Positions 8,626-18,509 of a stretch of 64,000 nt of DNA are shown in pieces (positions within the stretch are counted from its first letter, which is position 1; each line of letters begins with the position of its first letter). Location of the stretch: positions 1 to 64,000 of the forward strand of contig JAPJBO010000412.1 of assembly GCA_030068145.1 (NCBI GenBank). The letters run 5' to 3'. The position numbers and the translations under genes were made by a program. The stretch comes from Diplonema papillatum (lineage: Eukaryota; Euglenozoa; Diplonemea; Diplonemida; Diplonemidae). The notes beneath the pieces were generated by a model. It saw only the letters and a list, made by a program, of their open reading frames with translations, did not search any database and was not told the DNA's origin.

Positions 8626-11600
8626 TTGGACTACCGCTCCGGAAGCAACCGGATACCGGCAGCCCCGCTGTACCAACATGGCAAGTACAGTGTCCCGCGC
8701 TCCAAAAAAAAGAAATCCGAAAAATCTCTCATCGACCAATGCTCCAGCAAAGATGGCCTCTTCCTCTGGTCCTGTACCACATTCAAGCCCACGTCCGAAA
8801 CCAGATCTCAGCGGCAACCTCCACAACCAACCCCAAGCAGTTCTGCACCCTCCTCGCTGTGTGCCTTAACCAGACTCGCTGCACGCCCTCGACGCTCTTC
8901 ACCCCACGGACGCCTCCTGACCACCTGCGGGGACATCCATCCTAACCCGGGCCCTCATCGTGACGGAACGCTGCGTGTCCTCTCGTTCAACTGCCACAGC
9001 TGGAAGGTTCGAATGCGTTACATCTTGTTCATTCTCGCGAAATACAACGTGGATGTCGCATTGCTTCAAGAAGTGTTCGTGCGGCCCTCCGACCCGATTA
9101 TTGTGCCTGGGTACCGTACCGAATGGCGAGAGAGATCAGTACCGAGAAACTCACACACGCCTTCCGCCATAGCCTCTGGTGGTCTGCTGACGTTGATCCG
9201 CGACGGCATCGTCTACTCACGAAAGACGGACGTTGCACTTTCAAGCCCAACCGACCCAACCGAGAGGCTCGATATCGAAGTCACCCTATCGAACAACACC
9301 CCTCTACTTCTAATCAACATCTACCGACCGCCTATAGTGCATCGCAACGCGGGGGAGACTCGGACTGACCAGTTCAACGCAGCACTACTTCCGACCGCCA
9401 ATGCTATTATAGCGGGGGACTTCAACTTTCATCACCCGATGTGGGAGAACGGTGCTGACGAACGAGACGTGAAGAGCCGCAAATTCGCAGAATGGATCTT
9501 GTGCTCTGACCTCGTCTGTCTCAACGATCCCGATGTTCATACTCGGCCCTGTTCAAAAACGTCACCTGATATCTTCCTTGTTCCTGCTCAACTTGAATCA
9601 GGGTGGAGGACTCTTGACACTGGCGGGTCAGATCACGCACCAATGCTGGCCTCCCTCACTTATGCTCATTCCACGGCTGGTGGGAAAGCAAGGTCGTTCG
9701 ACTGGGCGAAGGCGAAATGGGAAGACTTCACTAGCCAGCTCGACCACCTGCAGCTTCACTTATCCAACGTCCACGACACGAACAAGCTGGCACGCGCCTT
9801 CGCCCACGCCATGAGGTCCGCTAGAAACAAATGCGTCCCACTGGAAAGCAAGAGGCGAGGTAAGCCCTGGTTCAACCCAGAGATAGAGGATGCTATTGCC
9901 TTGCGAGACCGCCTCAGGATCCGCTTAGCTGAGCTGAAGAACGTGAACTTGTGCACGAGTGAGACAGAGGCCTCCATTGCTGCGACTCAGAGTAGGATTA
10001 ACATGCTGATTTCTGATTCCAAAAGGGCTACGCTGGAGCGTTCGACCAAGCATCTGTCGCGGCTTTCAAATACCAAGCAGGCGTTCACCGCTATAAAACG
10101 CCTGGACGGTCGTACGACCGACCTACACATACCGCCCTTATACGTCAACGGTACATTGGAATTCGACGATGCCCGCAAAGCGAACGCGATGGGGAATCAT
10201 CTAGCTAGCGTATGTTCTGGTGCGCCAACCCCTCGTCTCGTTGACTCCTCATCTCACCGCACCCACGACAAACCATTCACCATGCATGAGCTAGATAGAT
10301 GCATCTCTGCTCTTGATCCAACTACCAGCTGCGGGCCTGATGGTATCAATAATGTCATGTTGCAAAACCTAAGCCAGCCTACGCGTTCCACCCTCCTGCG
10401 CCTCTTCAACCTCTCATACGAAAATGGGGTGGTACCTGCGGTCTGGCGCGATGCGCACATGATGATGCTCCTGAAGCCGGGGAAAAGTGCAGATCAACTT
10501 GACGCCTACCGCCCGATTGCACTGACCAGTTGTATCGCGAAACTACTGGAACGCCTCGTCAACAACCGTCTGTCGAACCTGTTGGAAGGAAGACTACACC
10601 CGGCACAAGCGGGCTTCCAGAAGGGTAGATCAGCAGAGGAACAGATCTCAGCCGTGCAGCTCTCTCTGCAGGCGGCCAAAGACAACGGCAAGCGCTCTGT
10701 TCTCCTGCTCTTTGACATCACCAAGGCCTTTGATAGGGTCGTCAAAAGCATTCTCACGGGAGAACTTCGGAAAAAAGGTGTCTGCGGTCGCATGTTACGT
10801 TGGATCTGCGAGTTTCTTCGCAAGCGGCGCGCAGCGGTCAAGGTCAACGACAGGCTGGGGAAGTATTACGACTTCGAGAAAGGGGTTCCACAGGGGACTG
10901 TCCTCGCCCCAGCACTGTTCTTGTGCTACATTGACTCCCTCGCTCTCGAACTCGAAATGCTGTTCCCGGGCATCACGCTTTCATTATTTGCCGATGATCT
11001 GGCAGTCGTTCTGAGTCATCTAAACCTATCGGAGCTAAAAGTGAAAACACAAGCGGTTGTTGACGCTATCGACAAGTGGGCCAAACGATTTGTCCTGAAC
11101 ATTTCCTTCGAGAAGACGAAGCTGATGTACATCCCATCGCACGCGGAAACGAACATCGAGAACGTCACCGTCTTCTTCCCGTCCTCCTCCCGCGACACAA
11201 TAATCGACAAGGACAAGCTAAAGAGTCTCAATCTCGTTCCAACCGACTTATTTGATGGCACCAACCTGTTGTTCGACCTCACCGACAAGGCGACTCGTAC
11301 ACGCGACCAGCAGCTGTTAACCCTGGACGGCCGTAAAATAGTCGAGTGCAATGGCTTAGGCATCTCCAACTACTCCCACCTGATGTCATGTATTCGATCC
11401 TTTGACAAAGTGCTCTTCACCACCTGCGCCTGCATTCCGAACGTGACTTCCGCGCGCTTCCTCGGCGTCACCTTCGACAGCTTCCTTAGCTTCGAGGTAC
11501 ATGCGACGAAGGTACGTCAGCGCTTCAACGCAAGGCTCTCGGTACTGCGCCTGCTGTCGTCGGCCATGAGAAGCTCTCAATTGCATATACTGCGACCGGT

Positions 11601-13083
11601 TTATCTTTCATACGTCCTTCCCGTCCTCAACTATGGTGCTGCCGTATACAGTGCTTCGCTCAGTCCGGATACGATACAGGCCCTCGCTCGTGATCAGAAT
11701 AGAGCACTTCGTCTCATCTCAGGGCTTCCGCAATCCACGCCTCTACAAGCTCTACATCTCGAAACCGGCACTCTTCCGCTCGAACTCTGCTTCTCGAAGC
11801 TCAGAGCAATCCTCTACGAAAGGCTCATCCGGCAACCTGGCACCAGCGCCCACAACATCTGCAAGTCCATCGTCACCACATCCCCATCACACAAAACCGC
11901 CGCCATCGAGCTCATAGCCGACGCAGGACTACTCGACGTCGCACGACAGGATTTGCGCTGCCGCCCAGTCGATCATGACTATGTTGACTCTCCTTTTGCC
12001 TCTTTTCATACAGCCATACACGGCGTAGCAAAAAAAAAGTCGAAGTCAGAGAACAAGCGTCTAACCCTGATCAGGCTAGCAGAACTGGGCCGGGCAGATT
12101 TTGAAGCCTATACAGACGGCTCCAAATCAACCGGCAAAGACCGGACCGGTTGCTCCTGTTACATCAGAGTTTCGAACCCTGACCTGCTGTGCGTCGAAAA
12201 GTTGAAAACGCTCCCAAGGATAGTTCTAGGAAGCATCCGCCTCCTTGTATGGAGGAGATCACCCACCGAGATAGCGATAGGAGCGGATGGTGGTGCTTAT
12301 GCCACTACTTGCAGAGCTGAGATGATCGCCCTTCTCATTGCTTCCCATGCGCTACTCCACTTGACGGCCAACGCACAACAACCGAGAATTGTAGTTCTCT
12401 CTGACTCACAATCAGTCCTCACGGAGCTCAGTAAGGGCACACACGCACTCTCTGATCTTGTTGCATGTAGTATTCGCAAACAATTCAATCAAATAGCATT
12501 TGCAACAAAGGCCAAAATAGACGTCCAATACGTCCCAGGACACTGTGGAGTAGAGGGCAACGAGTACGCCGACACGGTCGCTAAGCACATGACCAAGATC
12601 GTGACTCCAGCTTCACACCCAATTCCTAGAACCCCCCTAGATTTCCAATCCTCCCGAGCTCGTATCAACGAGTTCGTCAAACAACGCTACATCTCCAATC
12701 GAGAGCAGAATTACTACTTTGTAGCGACAGCGGCATCTCTGCCAGCCAAACTACCCACAACACTCTCGCGTATGGCAGAAGTAGCTGTTCTCCAGCTACG
12801 TACGGGCCACTCCCCGCTCAGTAAGCCTTTTCTCTGTACAGACGCCAACAAAAAAGAACACTTGCTGAAGTCCGAATGCTGGCACTGTGGTGCACCCGTC
12901 AAAAATAACGTACTGTACCACATCCTCATGTCTTGCCCAGTAATCGCCCCGTCCCGATCGGCACACCTTTGCAACCCAGCCCCCAAGAGATTGAGTGATG
13001 TTTTCCTCCCCGGTAACTGTGCGAACCTCGTTAGATTTCTCCAACAGACCGGAGATCTGAAAGAGTTCCCGGCAGAAGAGTAG
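8626..13083 (+). CDS. Ingi-type polyprotein: APE, RT, RNase H, zinc knuckle
   Basis: 1485 aa, close to L1Tc in length. Residues 102-110: 2A-like GDIHPNPGP. ~116-340: apurinic-like endonuclease with VLSFNCHSW, LLQEVF (catalytic Glu), IAGDFNFHHP and GSDHAP. ~540-830: RT with FDITKAFDRV (motif A, ~696), KGVPQGTVLAP (motif B) and LFADDLAV (motif C, ~788). ~1160-1320: RNase H with EAYTDGSK, CRAEM, LSDSQS and GHCGVEGNEYADTVAKH. ~1419-1440: C-x2-C...H-x4-C knuckle. All catalytic residues expected for these domains are visible. The protein would nick DNA, copy its RNA at the nick and remove the template. The Met at 8626 is the first in frame; initiation elsewhere is possible. Confidence 0.93.
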   Translation: MDYRSGSNRIPAAPLYQHGKYSVPRSKKKKSEKSLIDQCSSKDGLFLWSCTTFKPTSETRSQRQPPQPTPSSSAPSSLCALTRLAARPRRSSPHGRLLTTCGDIHPNPGPHRDGTLRVLSFNCHSWKVRMRYILFILAKYNVDVALLQEVFVRPSDPIIVPGYRTEWRERSVPRNSHTPSAIASGGLLTLIRDGIVYSRKTDVALSSPTDPTERLDIEVTLSNNTPLLLINIYRPPIVHRNAGETRTDQFNAALLPTANAIIAGDFNFHHPMWENGADERDVKSRKFAEWILCSDLVCLNDPDVHTRPCSKTSPDIFLVPAQLESGWRTLDTGGSDHAPMLASLTYAHSTAGGKARSFDWAKAKWEDFTSQLDHLQLHLSNVHDTNKLARAFAHAMRSARNKCVPLESKRRGKPWFNPEIEDAIALRDRLRIRLAELKNVNLCTSETEASIAATQSRINMLISDSKRATLERSTKHLSRLSNTKQAFTAIKRLDGRTTDLHIPPLYVNGTLEFDDARKANAMGNHLASVCSGAPTPRLVDSSSHRTHDKPFTMHELDRCISALDPTTSCGPDGINNVMLQNLSQPTRSTLLRLFNLSYENGVVPAVWRDAHMMMLLKPGKSADQLDAYRPIALTSCIAKLLERLVNNRLSNLLEGRLHPAQAGFQKGRSAEEQISAVQLSLQAAKDNGKRSVLLLFDITKAFDRVVKSILTGELRKKGVCGRMLRWICEFLRKRRAAVKVNDRLGKYYDFEKGVPQGTVLAPALFLCYIDSLALELEMLFPGITLSLFADDLAVVLSHLNLSELKVKTQAVVDAIDKWAKRFVLNISFEKTKLMYIPSHAETNIENVTVFFPSSSRDTIIDKDKLKSLNLVPTDLFDGTNLLFDLTDKATRTRDQQLLTLDGRKIVECNGLGISNYSHLMSCIRSFDKVLFTTCACIPNVTSARFLGVTFDSFLSFEVHATKVRQRFNARLSVLRLLSSAMRSSQLHILRPVYLSYVLPVLNYGAAVYSASLSPDTIQALARDQNRALRLISGLPQSTPLQALHLETGTLPLELCFSKLRAILYERLIRQPGTSAHNICKSIVTTSPSHKTAAIELIADAGLLDVARQDLRCRPVDHDYVDSPFASFHTAIHGVAKKKSKSENKRLTLIRLAELGRADFEAYTDGSKSTGKDRTGCSCYIRVSNPDLLCVEKLKTLPRIVLGSIRLLVWRRSPTEIAIGADGGAYATTCRAEMIALLIASHALLHLTANAQQPRIVVLSDSQSVLTELSKGTHALSDLVACSIRKQFNQIAFATKAKIDVQYVPGHCGVEGNEYADTVAKHMTKIVTPASHPIPRTPLDFQSSRARINEFVKQRYISNREQNYYFVATAASLPAKLPTTLSRMAEVAVLQLRTGHSPLSKPFLCTDANKKEHLLKSECWHCGAPVKNNVLYHILMSCPVIAPSRSAHLCNPAPKRLSDVFLPGNCANLVRFLQQTGDLKEFPAEE
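8929..8955 (+). other. 2A-like motif at the N-terminus of the Ingi polyprotein
   Basis: Encodes GDIHPNPGP, residues 102-110, immediately before the APE domain, as in L1Tc. If active it would release a ~109-aa leader. The nonapeptide is identical to the one in the unrelated RLE element at 4899-4925, although the codons differ. Confidence 0.7.
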
Positions 13084-13529
13084 ATAAACGAACACACCTG
13101 CCCTAGATACGGCCAGAACGAGCCACACTTGTGACTACCTACCCTAACAATTACCCCACGACGAGAATAGAATGTGTAGCACCGCCCCCCTGTAAAGACC
13201 TTGCTGAACAAGCAACAAGATTACAAAAGACATAAGATGAAGGCCTAACGTCAGTACACAAAAGAGAGTAAATGACACACCCGCAATTGTGAAGCCCCAA
13301 CCATAGACTAGATGTACAGAGGACATCCCACCCCCCACCCGTTGCTACCTCCCACAGTACACCAGTACTGCTAGAAGGAATTACCCTTCAGTCAGGCCAG
13401 CCTCCAATTTATCGTTCACTCGTCTAGATTGGTTTCCCACCTGGTCGCCAGCTTTCCAGCTGAGACTCCGTTCGTTCGTTGCTTCAGTAGCCAAGTTGGT
13501 CGGGAATTGAAAAAAAAAAAAAAAAAAAA

Positions 13530-14074
13530 CGGAAAAAGCCAGCTCCGAACTATTATCTAGTTCAAAAACAATACACTTTTTAGTGTAGAGAAAAGTGGGG
13601 TTGGCTCGAATAGAGGCTATTCACATTGCATGTTCATAGGACCTCCAGTCTCGAAAAAAAAAAAGGTGGCTGCAGCCCAGGGGTGTTTCTAAATCGGGAC
13701 CCGGTACCCGCTTTTCCTGGAAAAAACTTTTTTTCCCGGTTTCGTTGCTGGGGGCTTCGTAACCAAAAAAACTCTTTTCCCCGGTTTCACTCTCCTTGGT
13801 ATTACCCTTTTCCCCCAATGTTTTTTAGCCAAAAAAATATTGTATCCACTCAACTTTGTTGTTGCGGACGCAATCGTCCAATCGAAGAAACAGAAACGCC
13901 TCGTTTTTGGGCTCAGCCCGCCGCGTTGTGGACGAGGGGGTTGTATGCCTGCCGGGTTATTTGCATTGCATATAGCCTGTCTGTGTCCGGTGTAATAGAG
14001 ACATAGTCGAGCAAGCCGCTATAATCGGGGCAACCCAGGCGTGGTCAACTAAACTCAGCTTCAGCGGGGGGTAG
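13530..14074. other. Intergenic stretch with hAT-like terminus and shared repeat module
   Basis: No gene is recognised. At 13590-13655 lies a module (AAGTGGGGTTGGCTCG... then a CCAGTCTCG block) that recurs before the minisatellite at 21496. CAGGGGTGTTTCTAA at 13678-13692 resembles a hAT terminus and recurs inverted at 58366-58380. GGGGGTAGGTGGATTGGCTC near 14067 is nearly repeated at 39086, just past the end of element C. Confidence 0.4.
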
Positions 14075-14749
14075 GTGGATTGGCTCAACAAGCTCTGTGC
14101 AGCATCCTCTGTGGCATTCATTACGGTAGGTTATTCCCTACTTCCCATCACACGAACAATCATAGAGAGGGGTAACACCAACACAATTACCGGGTATACC
14201 AAATGGTGCGCAGGACAGCTCTCTCCGTCTAGTGTCGTTGTTGAAAGTGCCTTCTCCTTGCTCAGAATGCTGCGTGGTTTGTACAGAACCACTGTTGGTG
14301 CGCAGACGATCTCACAGGAGCTGGTAATTTGCTGCCTCCTGCCGCAAGGCGCTGCCGAGCGCACGGAGCTGTTTCACGAAGCCACCACTGCCTTTCTTGT
14401 TCAGAAGCCCCGCCGCTTTACAAAGCGCAGGTCTCAAGGAGTACTCTCTGGCACTGGCACAGTGGACTACAACGAAGCTATCAACATCCTCTACCCAGTT
14501 CCACAGGCCCAGGAAGACGAAGACCCGTATGGCCTCGCCGCCGAACCCGATGGTTCTGACTTGGAAGATGATGCCTTGTCCATCGTAAGCCTCGCCACGA
14601 CTGACTTCGATGACACAGCTCCCTCGCAAGGGCAACGAGAGACAACAGTCTCCCAGCCACGTGTGACCTTCTCACAAGTTTTGGACGAGGACGAGAGTGA
14701 TGACGAGCAACCGGAAAAGCGGAGACGCACTGCACCCTCTTCCGAATAG
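14075..14749 (+). CDS. Unidentified 224-aa protein, possibly hAT-derived
   Basis: An open frame of 224 aa whose C-terminal half is acidic and Ser-rich, ending in DESDDEQPEKRRRTAPSSE, as in nuclear proteins. Residues ~50-85 (SSVVVESAFSLLRMLRG...) loosely resemble the C-terminal dimerisation helix of hAT transposases. A hAT-like terminal motif lies 400 bases upstream, but no 8-bp target duplication was found. A fragmentary transposase is one reading; a host protein exon is another. A stop precedes the 83-bp tandem repeats that begin 17 bases later. Confidence 0.3.
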   Translation: MDWLNKLCAASSVAFITVGYSLLPITRTIIERGNTNTITGYTKWCAGQLSPSSVVVESAFSLLRMLRGLYRTTVGAQTISQELVICCLLPQGAAERTELFHEATTAFLVQKPRRFTKRRSQGVLSGTGTVDYNEAINILYPVPQAQEDEDPYGLAAEPDGSDLEDDALSIVSLATTDFDDTAPSQGQRETTVSQPRVTFSQVLDEDESDDEQPEKRRRTAPSSE

Positions 14750-14765
14750 GCGCATTCTTGCGCGC

Positions 14766-15055
14766 CTGGCGGGGGCTTGTACACCCCCCTCCCCCTTGGA
14801 GCCTTGGCGTCCAGCAGACACAAAATCAGGCCCAAATTAGCCCGAATTACCACCGCGGGGGCTTGTACACGCCCCCCCCCTTGGAGCCTTGGCGTCCAGC
14901 AGACACAAAATCAGGCCCAAATTAGCCCGAATTACCACCGCGGGGGCTTGTACACCCCCCCCCTTGGAGCCTTGGCGTCCAGCAGACACACAATCAGGCC
15001 CAAATTAGCCCGAATTACCACCGCGGGGGCTTGTACACCCCCCCCTTGGAGCCTT
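14766..15055. repeat. Tandem repeat, 82-86 bp unit, about 3.5 copies
   Basis: Units begin with GCGGGGGCTTGTACACC and contain CCTTGGCGTCCAGCAGACAC; starts are near 14768, 14856, 14939 and 15021. Length differences lie mostly in the C-run. The last unit is cut in its middle, where sequence related to the RLE element follows. Confidence 0.9.
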
Positions 15056-15142
15056 GCAGCGCCCATTTTGCACTGGCGAAACCGGGAAAAAAACCGGGAC
15101 CCGCATCGCCTAAAACCCAAAATACCCCCGGAACCCCGGGCA

Positions 15143-15433
15143 CCCCTGCTGCAGCCGCCCGGCCGTACCTGTTCGGGGCGAGGCTCGTCCCGTTGGTTAA
15201 GAAGTCCGGCGGCATCAGGCCCATTGCATGTGGGGAGATCCTGCGCCGGGTGGCCGGCAAGGTCCTCGCATCCGACCGGGCAATCAAGGACCTGGGGGCG
15301 AACGTCCTCCTGCGGAGTGGGCAAGTCGGTGTCAGTGTCAAGGCGGGGGCCGACGCAGGCGTGCACGCCATCCGCAGGGTTGCGGCCCTGTACCGCGACA
15401 GAGACGTGACCGACAGGGGCATTCTGCAGACAG
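15143..15433 (+). pseudogene. Reverse transcriptase fragment of the RLE family
   Basis: About 97 codons aligned with residues ~893-985 of the RLE polyprotein: AARPYLFGARLVPLVKK here, AARPYLYGAKLVPLVKR there; GEILRRVAGKVLASDR is common to both. It covers the RT fingers region and stops at GILQ, just before motif A. Both ends are truncated, so this is an internal fragment rather than an ordinary 5'-truncated insertion. Codon differences are mainly synonymous, indicating a second lineage of the same family. Confidence 0.85.
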
Positions 15434-15445
15434 TGTGGCTTTTGT

Positions 15446-15580
15446 GTACACAAAATTACACATTGTGTACACAAAATTACACAAAGCATTACACAAAATT
15501 ACACAAAAAATTACACAAACTTACACAAAGCATTACACAAAATTACACAAGAATTACACAAGAATTACACAAAGGATTTC
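15446..15580. repeat. AT-rich minisatellite, TTACACAAAA-type unit
   Basis: About a dozen imperfect copies of a 10-16 base unit containing AATTACACAA start directly at the end of the RT fragment. The two first copies are longer (TTGTGTACACAAAATTACAC). No coding signal is seen. Confidence 0.85.
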
Positions 15581-15710
15581 ACAGTGTATTTGGGCTCGAA
15601 ATCGCTTTCGGAACCTTTTTCGCGACTTTCCCGTCACATTTTGGCCTCAGCTTTGCCCCGTGAGTGAATTTAGATGTCTTTCGAGAAATTCATCTGGCAG
15701 ACGAGTCTTC

Positions 15711-15740
15711 CCCACCACCACCACCACCACCACCACCACA
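15711..15740. repeat. (CCA)n microsatellite
   Basis: About ten CCA triplets without interruption. Confidence 0.9.
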
Positions 15741-16070
15741 TCAGACTTTAGCCACCTCCTTGTCACGAACTTTCCTGCACGGCCAACCTTAATAAGGTCC
15801 TTATCGAGGCATCGTTTCAAGGAGAATGGCTTGCACTGAATTTGCCTCACTGGCCGCGGTAGCGCTATGTGCGTACTGAGTAGGTTCGGGTGTCAAGAAG
15901 AGTGAGAGTGTGAGTCGACATAGGCCGCAGGCGAGACCCAACGTGACTTCGTTGTCATCTACAAGAACGAACACTTCCGTGTGACTCTGAGTCAGAAAGG
16001 GGCGCTGGAAAGATCTTGCGCAGAATTCTTCTACCCGGAACTTCTCTTTCCGGATGTGCCGAAGCGGGCT
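15741..16070. other. No recognisable gene
   Basis: Short antisense frames only. The stretch ends in the first partial copy of the tRNA-related repeat described at 16070. Confidence 0.4.
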
Positions 16071-16170
16071 GGTGCCCATTACAGCACTCACGACCTTCAG
16101 ACCTTCCTCTGCATTGTGACTGTGACATCCACATTTTGGACGATGGACAATGGGCTGTCACCAGGCATAG
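16070..16170 (-). repeat. Partial copy of tRNA-related SINE S1
   Basis: Read on the minus strand, the sequence matches the region at 17570-17680 (ACAGCCCATTGTCC..., AAGGTCTGAAGGTCGTGAG). The full copies carry a B-box-like GAGTTCGAGT. Confidence 0.7.
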
Positions 16171-16319
16171 CTGTCAGCCACAAAGTAGCCACAACCTTGT
16201 GGACACCTTTGTGGCCAGGTGGACACCTTCAGTCTGTCAGAAGTTCAGATGAGGTTGACGGGTTTTAGGGCCAGCATTTGGGCCAGCTGCTACGCCGTTT
16301 CTGGCTGAAATTCTGCTGA

Positions 16320-16440
16320 ATCATCCCAATGGCACCTTCGTAGTCGCCACACGGGCACTGCCGCAGCGACGATGTAGTGACACACTGCAGGCGCAGCGAC
16401 GCATTCCGTTCGCATCCCGCATCCACCTGAATGATGAGTG
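16320..16440. repeat. Repeat shared in inverted orientation with 21050-21200
   Basis: CACTGCCGCAGCGACGATGT and CCAATGGCACCTTCGTAGT recur as reverse complements at about 21060-21095 and 21172-21195. The family is not identified. Confidence 0.6.
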
Positions 16441-16474
16441 TCCGAATCAGCTACCCGTATCCATTAGTCAGTGT

Positions 16475-16605
16475 GACTGTCAAGTTTTGGGTCTGGAACC
16501 AAGCTTAGTTCAAGTTTTGGGTTCTCAATTTGGTTCCCGGTTTTGGCACCATTTGGGTCCAAGTTTTGGGTCCAAGTGTTGTAGGTTTTGGGTTCAAGTT
16601 GCGGC
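16475..16605. repeat. Degenerate minisatellite, CAAGTTTTGGGTYC unit
   Basis: Six or more imperfect units of about 14-20 bases containing AAGTTTTGGGT. No gene signal. Confidence 0.7.
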
Positions 16606-17560
16606 CCCTTCGCCAGGCTGACGTTGCATTTTCTGCGGAGCAAAACCCCTCGCCATTTTCACCGCCCCCTGCCAGCTTCGACCATACCTTTTCTTTGCAG
16701 CTTTCTAGTATCATTCAAATCGGACTGGCTGGTGGTACTTTACCGCTCTCTGCGGCGGTGTCTGCCTCCTCCTCGAGACCGCCGGTCGCTGGTTCTGAAG
16801 AGGCTATCGGACAGAAATCGTAAGAAGAAGTGGAAGTTATACTACAGAACTGTAGAACGGGTCTGTCACCCGCGCGAACTGAATTATGCACGAATCTGTG
16901 TGCATAATTCCTACTACTACCGGGACAAGGGACCACCGAACGGTGAACGTGCAAGCAATATGGACGGACGGCGCCTTGCTCCCAGCGGAAGCGCGACGCG
17001 AGACGCAACGACGAGCAAGTAGGGGGAAGCGCCCGCAAGAAGCCGAGGCCGCAGCAGCCGCCTGCGAACGAGAAGCAGATGGCCGCCCACGAACCCACTG
17101 TTACCCAGCTCGTCTCCGCGGCTCCGAAGACGAGCAGGTGAAACAAAACACAGGGGAGTCGAGATCTCGGCCGCGGGGACAGTGGGAGAAAAGGAAGTGC
17201 GCCGAATCATCTGGTGGTTCCTCGAGCTCGTCGTCAAACTGCACATCGGGACGTGAAGCGCAAACAGTACGCGGGGCAATAAGCGACCGAAGCAAAATGA
17301 CACGACGCGTGCAAAGAGGTAGTCTGTTGCGGCTTGTGCAGTCTTCACAGGCATCGTCACAGATTGTTGCTGCATATCAAGTTCAACCTACTACTACAGA
17401 GGTTTAGTAAACCGTTTACCGCCAATGAGTGCCGCACCAGGATACCGAGCCCGGTGTAGCAGCTCCGTCCAAAACCCCATCTGAAGTTGTGTCCGCCAGT
17501 CGGTTTGTGGCTACTTTGTGCCCGCCACAAAACGAGCCACAAGGTTTGTGGCTATTGTGT
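16606..17560. other. Unassigned region with broken protein-like segments
   Basis: No continuous gene. A stretch near 17020-17120 reads as a plausible polar peptide (NEKQMAAHEPTVTQLVSA) in one frame but is closed by stops on both sides. It could be an exon or remnant of an element. Nothing else was recognised. Confidence 0.3.
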
Positions 17561-17569
17561 GGTTAGATG

Positions 17570-17860
17570 GGGCAGATATGCCCAGTGACAGCCCATTGTC
17601 CGTCGTCCAAAATGTGGATGTCACAGTCACAATGCAGCGGAAGGTCTGAAGGTCGTGAGTTCGAGTTCTGCATGTAGCACTTTTTCGGGGACGAACCCTG
17701 CAAGTGACACTTTTTGAGGCACCGAATGGGCAAATCTAAGAAAACCGTGCTGTAATGGGCACTCGAAAACACCGAATGGGCAAATCTAAGAAATCCGTGC
17801 TGTAATGGGCAAATCTAACAAAACCGTGCTGTAATGGGCACCAGCCCGTGCCGAAGCCTG
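17570..17860 (+). repeat. tRNA-related SINE S1, near-complete copy
   Basis: This strand carries a Pol III B-box-like GAGTTCGAGT, then a tail with repeated GGGCAAATCTAA...CCGTGCTGTAAT units. The same sequence appears reversed at 20555-20825 and partly at 16070-16170. No cloverleaf can be folded, so this is a tRNA-derived SINE-like repeat rather than a tRNA gene. Copies lie in both orientations. Confidence 0.65.
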
Positions 17861-18307
17861 TGGCGAAGGTCCTGCCACTACTGTAGTTACTGGAGAGGCG
17901 GGATCACGGCCGCTGAACACAAGGCCCCACGCACGAGAGCAGACAGCAAGGAAGGCCGGTGAAAAGGTGCGCGCCGTGCCGCAGGCGACTCCGCAAAGCT
18001 GCCACCTCGTACGGCAGGCTCCGCCCACAGGAACTACTCATCGGAATGGCAACGCAAGCAGGCCCGATGGAAACACGAAGTGAAGCGCGAGAGACGGACT
18101 ACAGAGACGGGACGCGAGCCGTGCCAAGTGAAGACCGGGCGTTGGGAATCGTCAATGATCGTGCGAAACCGGAAGAAGTCCAAAAACGAAGCAGCATCGA
18201 CATGGAAGCACAATCCAAGGAGAGCCAAGCAGGCCTCCCAGGGCAGGGGAACCTACGGCGGTGAAATAGCGAAGCTCACTCGAGCGAATACCAACGACGG
18301 TAACATG

Positions 18308-18509
18308 CAGGGTCAAAACCTTGTGTCTTTTTAAAACGCTCCCGCGGGGCCGATGGAGCCCTAAAATTTTTTTTGGAAAAAAAAAATTTTGCTCAACTTC
18401 CTCAAAAATTACTGCAGAGTTTGTTCCAAACTTTTAAAATTCAAAAACCCCAATTTTTTCCGGAATTTTTTTTTTGCCATTTTCAAAAAGACACAATGTT
18501 TTGACCCTG
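18308..18509. mobile_element. 202-bp MITE with 29-30 bp terminal inverted repeats
   Basis: The left end CAGGGTCAAAACCTTGTGTC and right end ACACAATGTTTTGACCCTG are inverted repeats that extend about 30 bp with a couple of mismatches. CATG flanks both sides (18304-18307, 18510-18513), consistent with a 4-bp target duplication. The interior is A/T-homopolymer-rich and non-coding. It sits inside family X copy 1; the superfamily is not determined. Confidence 0.8.

Larger units (their letters stand above)
8602..13529 (+). mobile_element. Ingi/L1Tc-like non-LTR retrotransposon, apparently full length
   Basis: A single long ORF (8626-13083), a 426-base 3' UTR and a 20-A tail (13510-13529). The protein order 2A-like, APE endonuclease, RT, RNase H, CCHC is that of trypanosomatid L1Tc and the Ingi clade. 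The 3' UTR shares a GCTTTCCAGC-containing block with the truncated copy at 1663-1889, which confirms the 3' end. The 5' end is not defined; about 120 bases between the preceding element's stop and this ORF could belong to either. No internal stop interrupts the ORF, so the copy may be young. Confidence 0.85.

Noticed and set aside
13083-13529. Host gene 3' UTR or small genes
   Set aside because: The poly-A tail and similarity to the 3' region of the 1177-1908 fragment show it is the retrotransposon's own 3' UTR.
14075-14749. Complete hAT transposase gene
   Set aside because: Only a faint similarity to the C-terminal dimerisation segment; no DDE residues or BED finger, and no target duplication.
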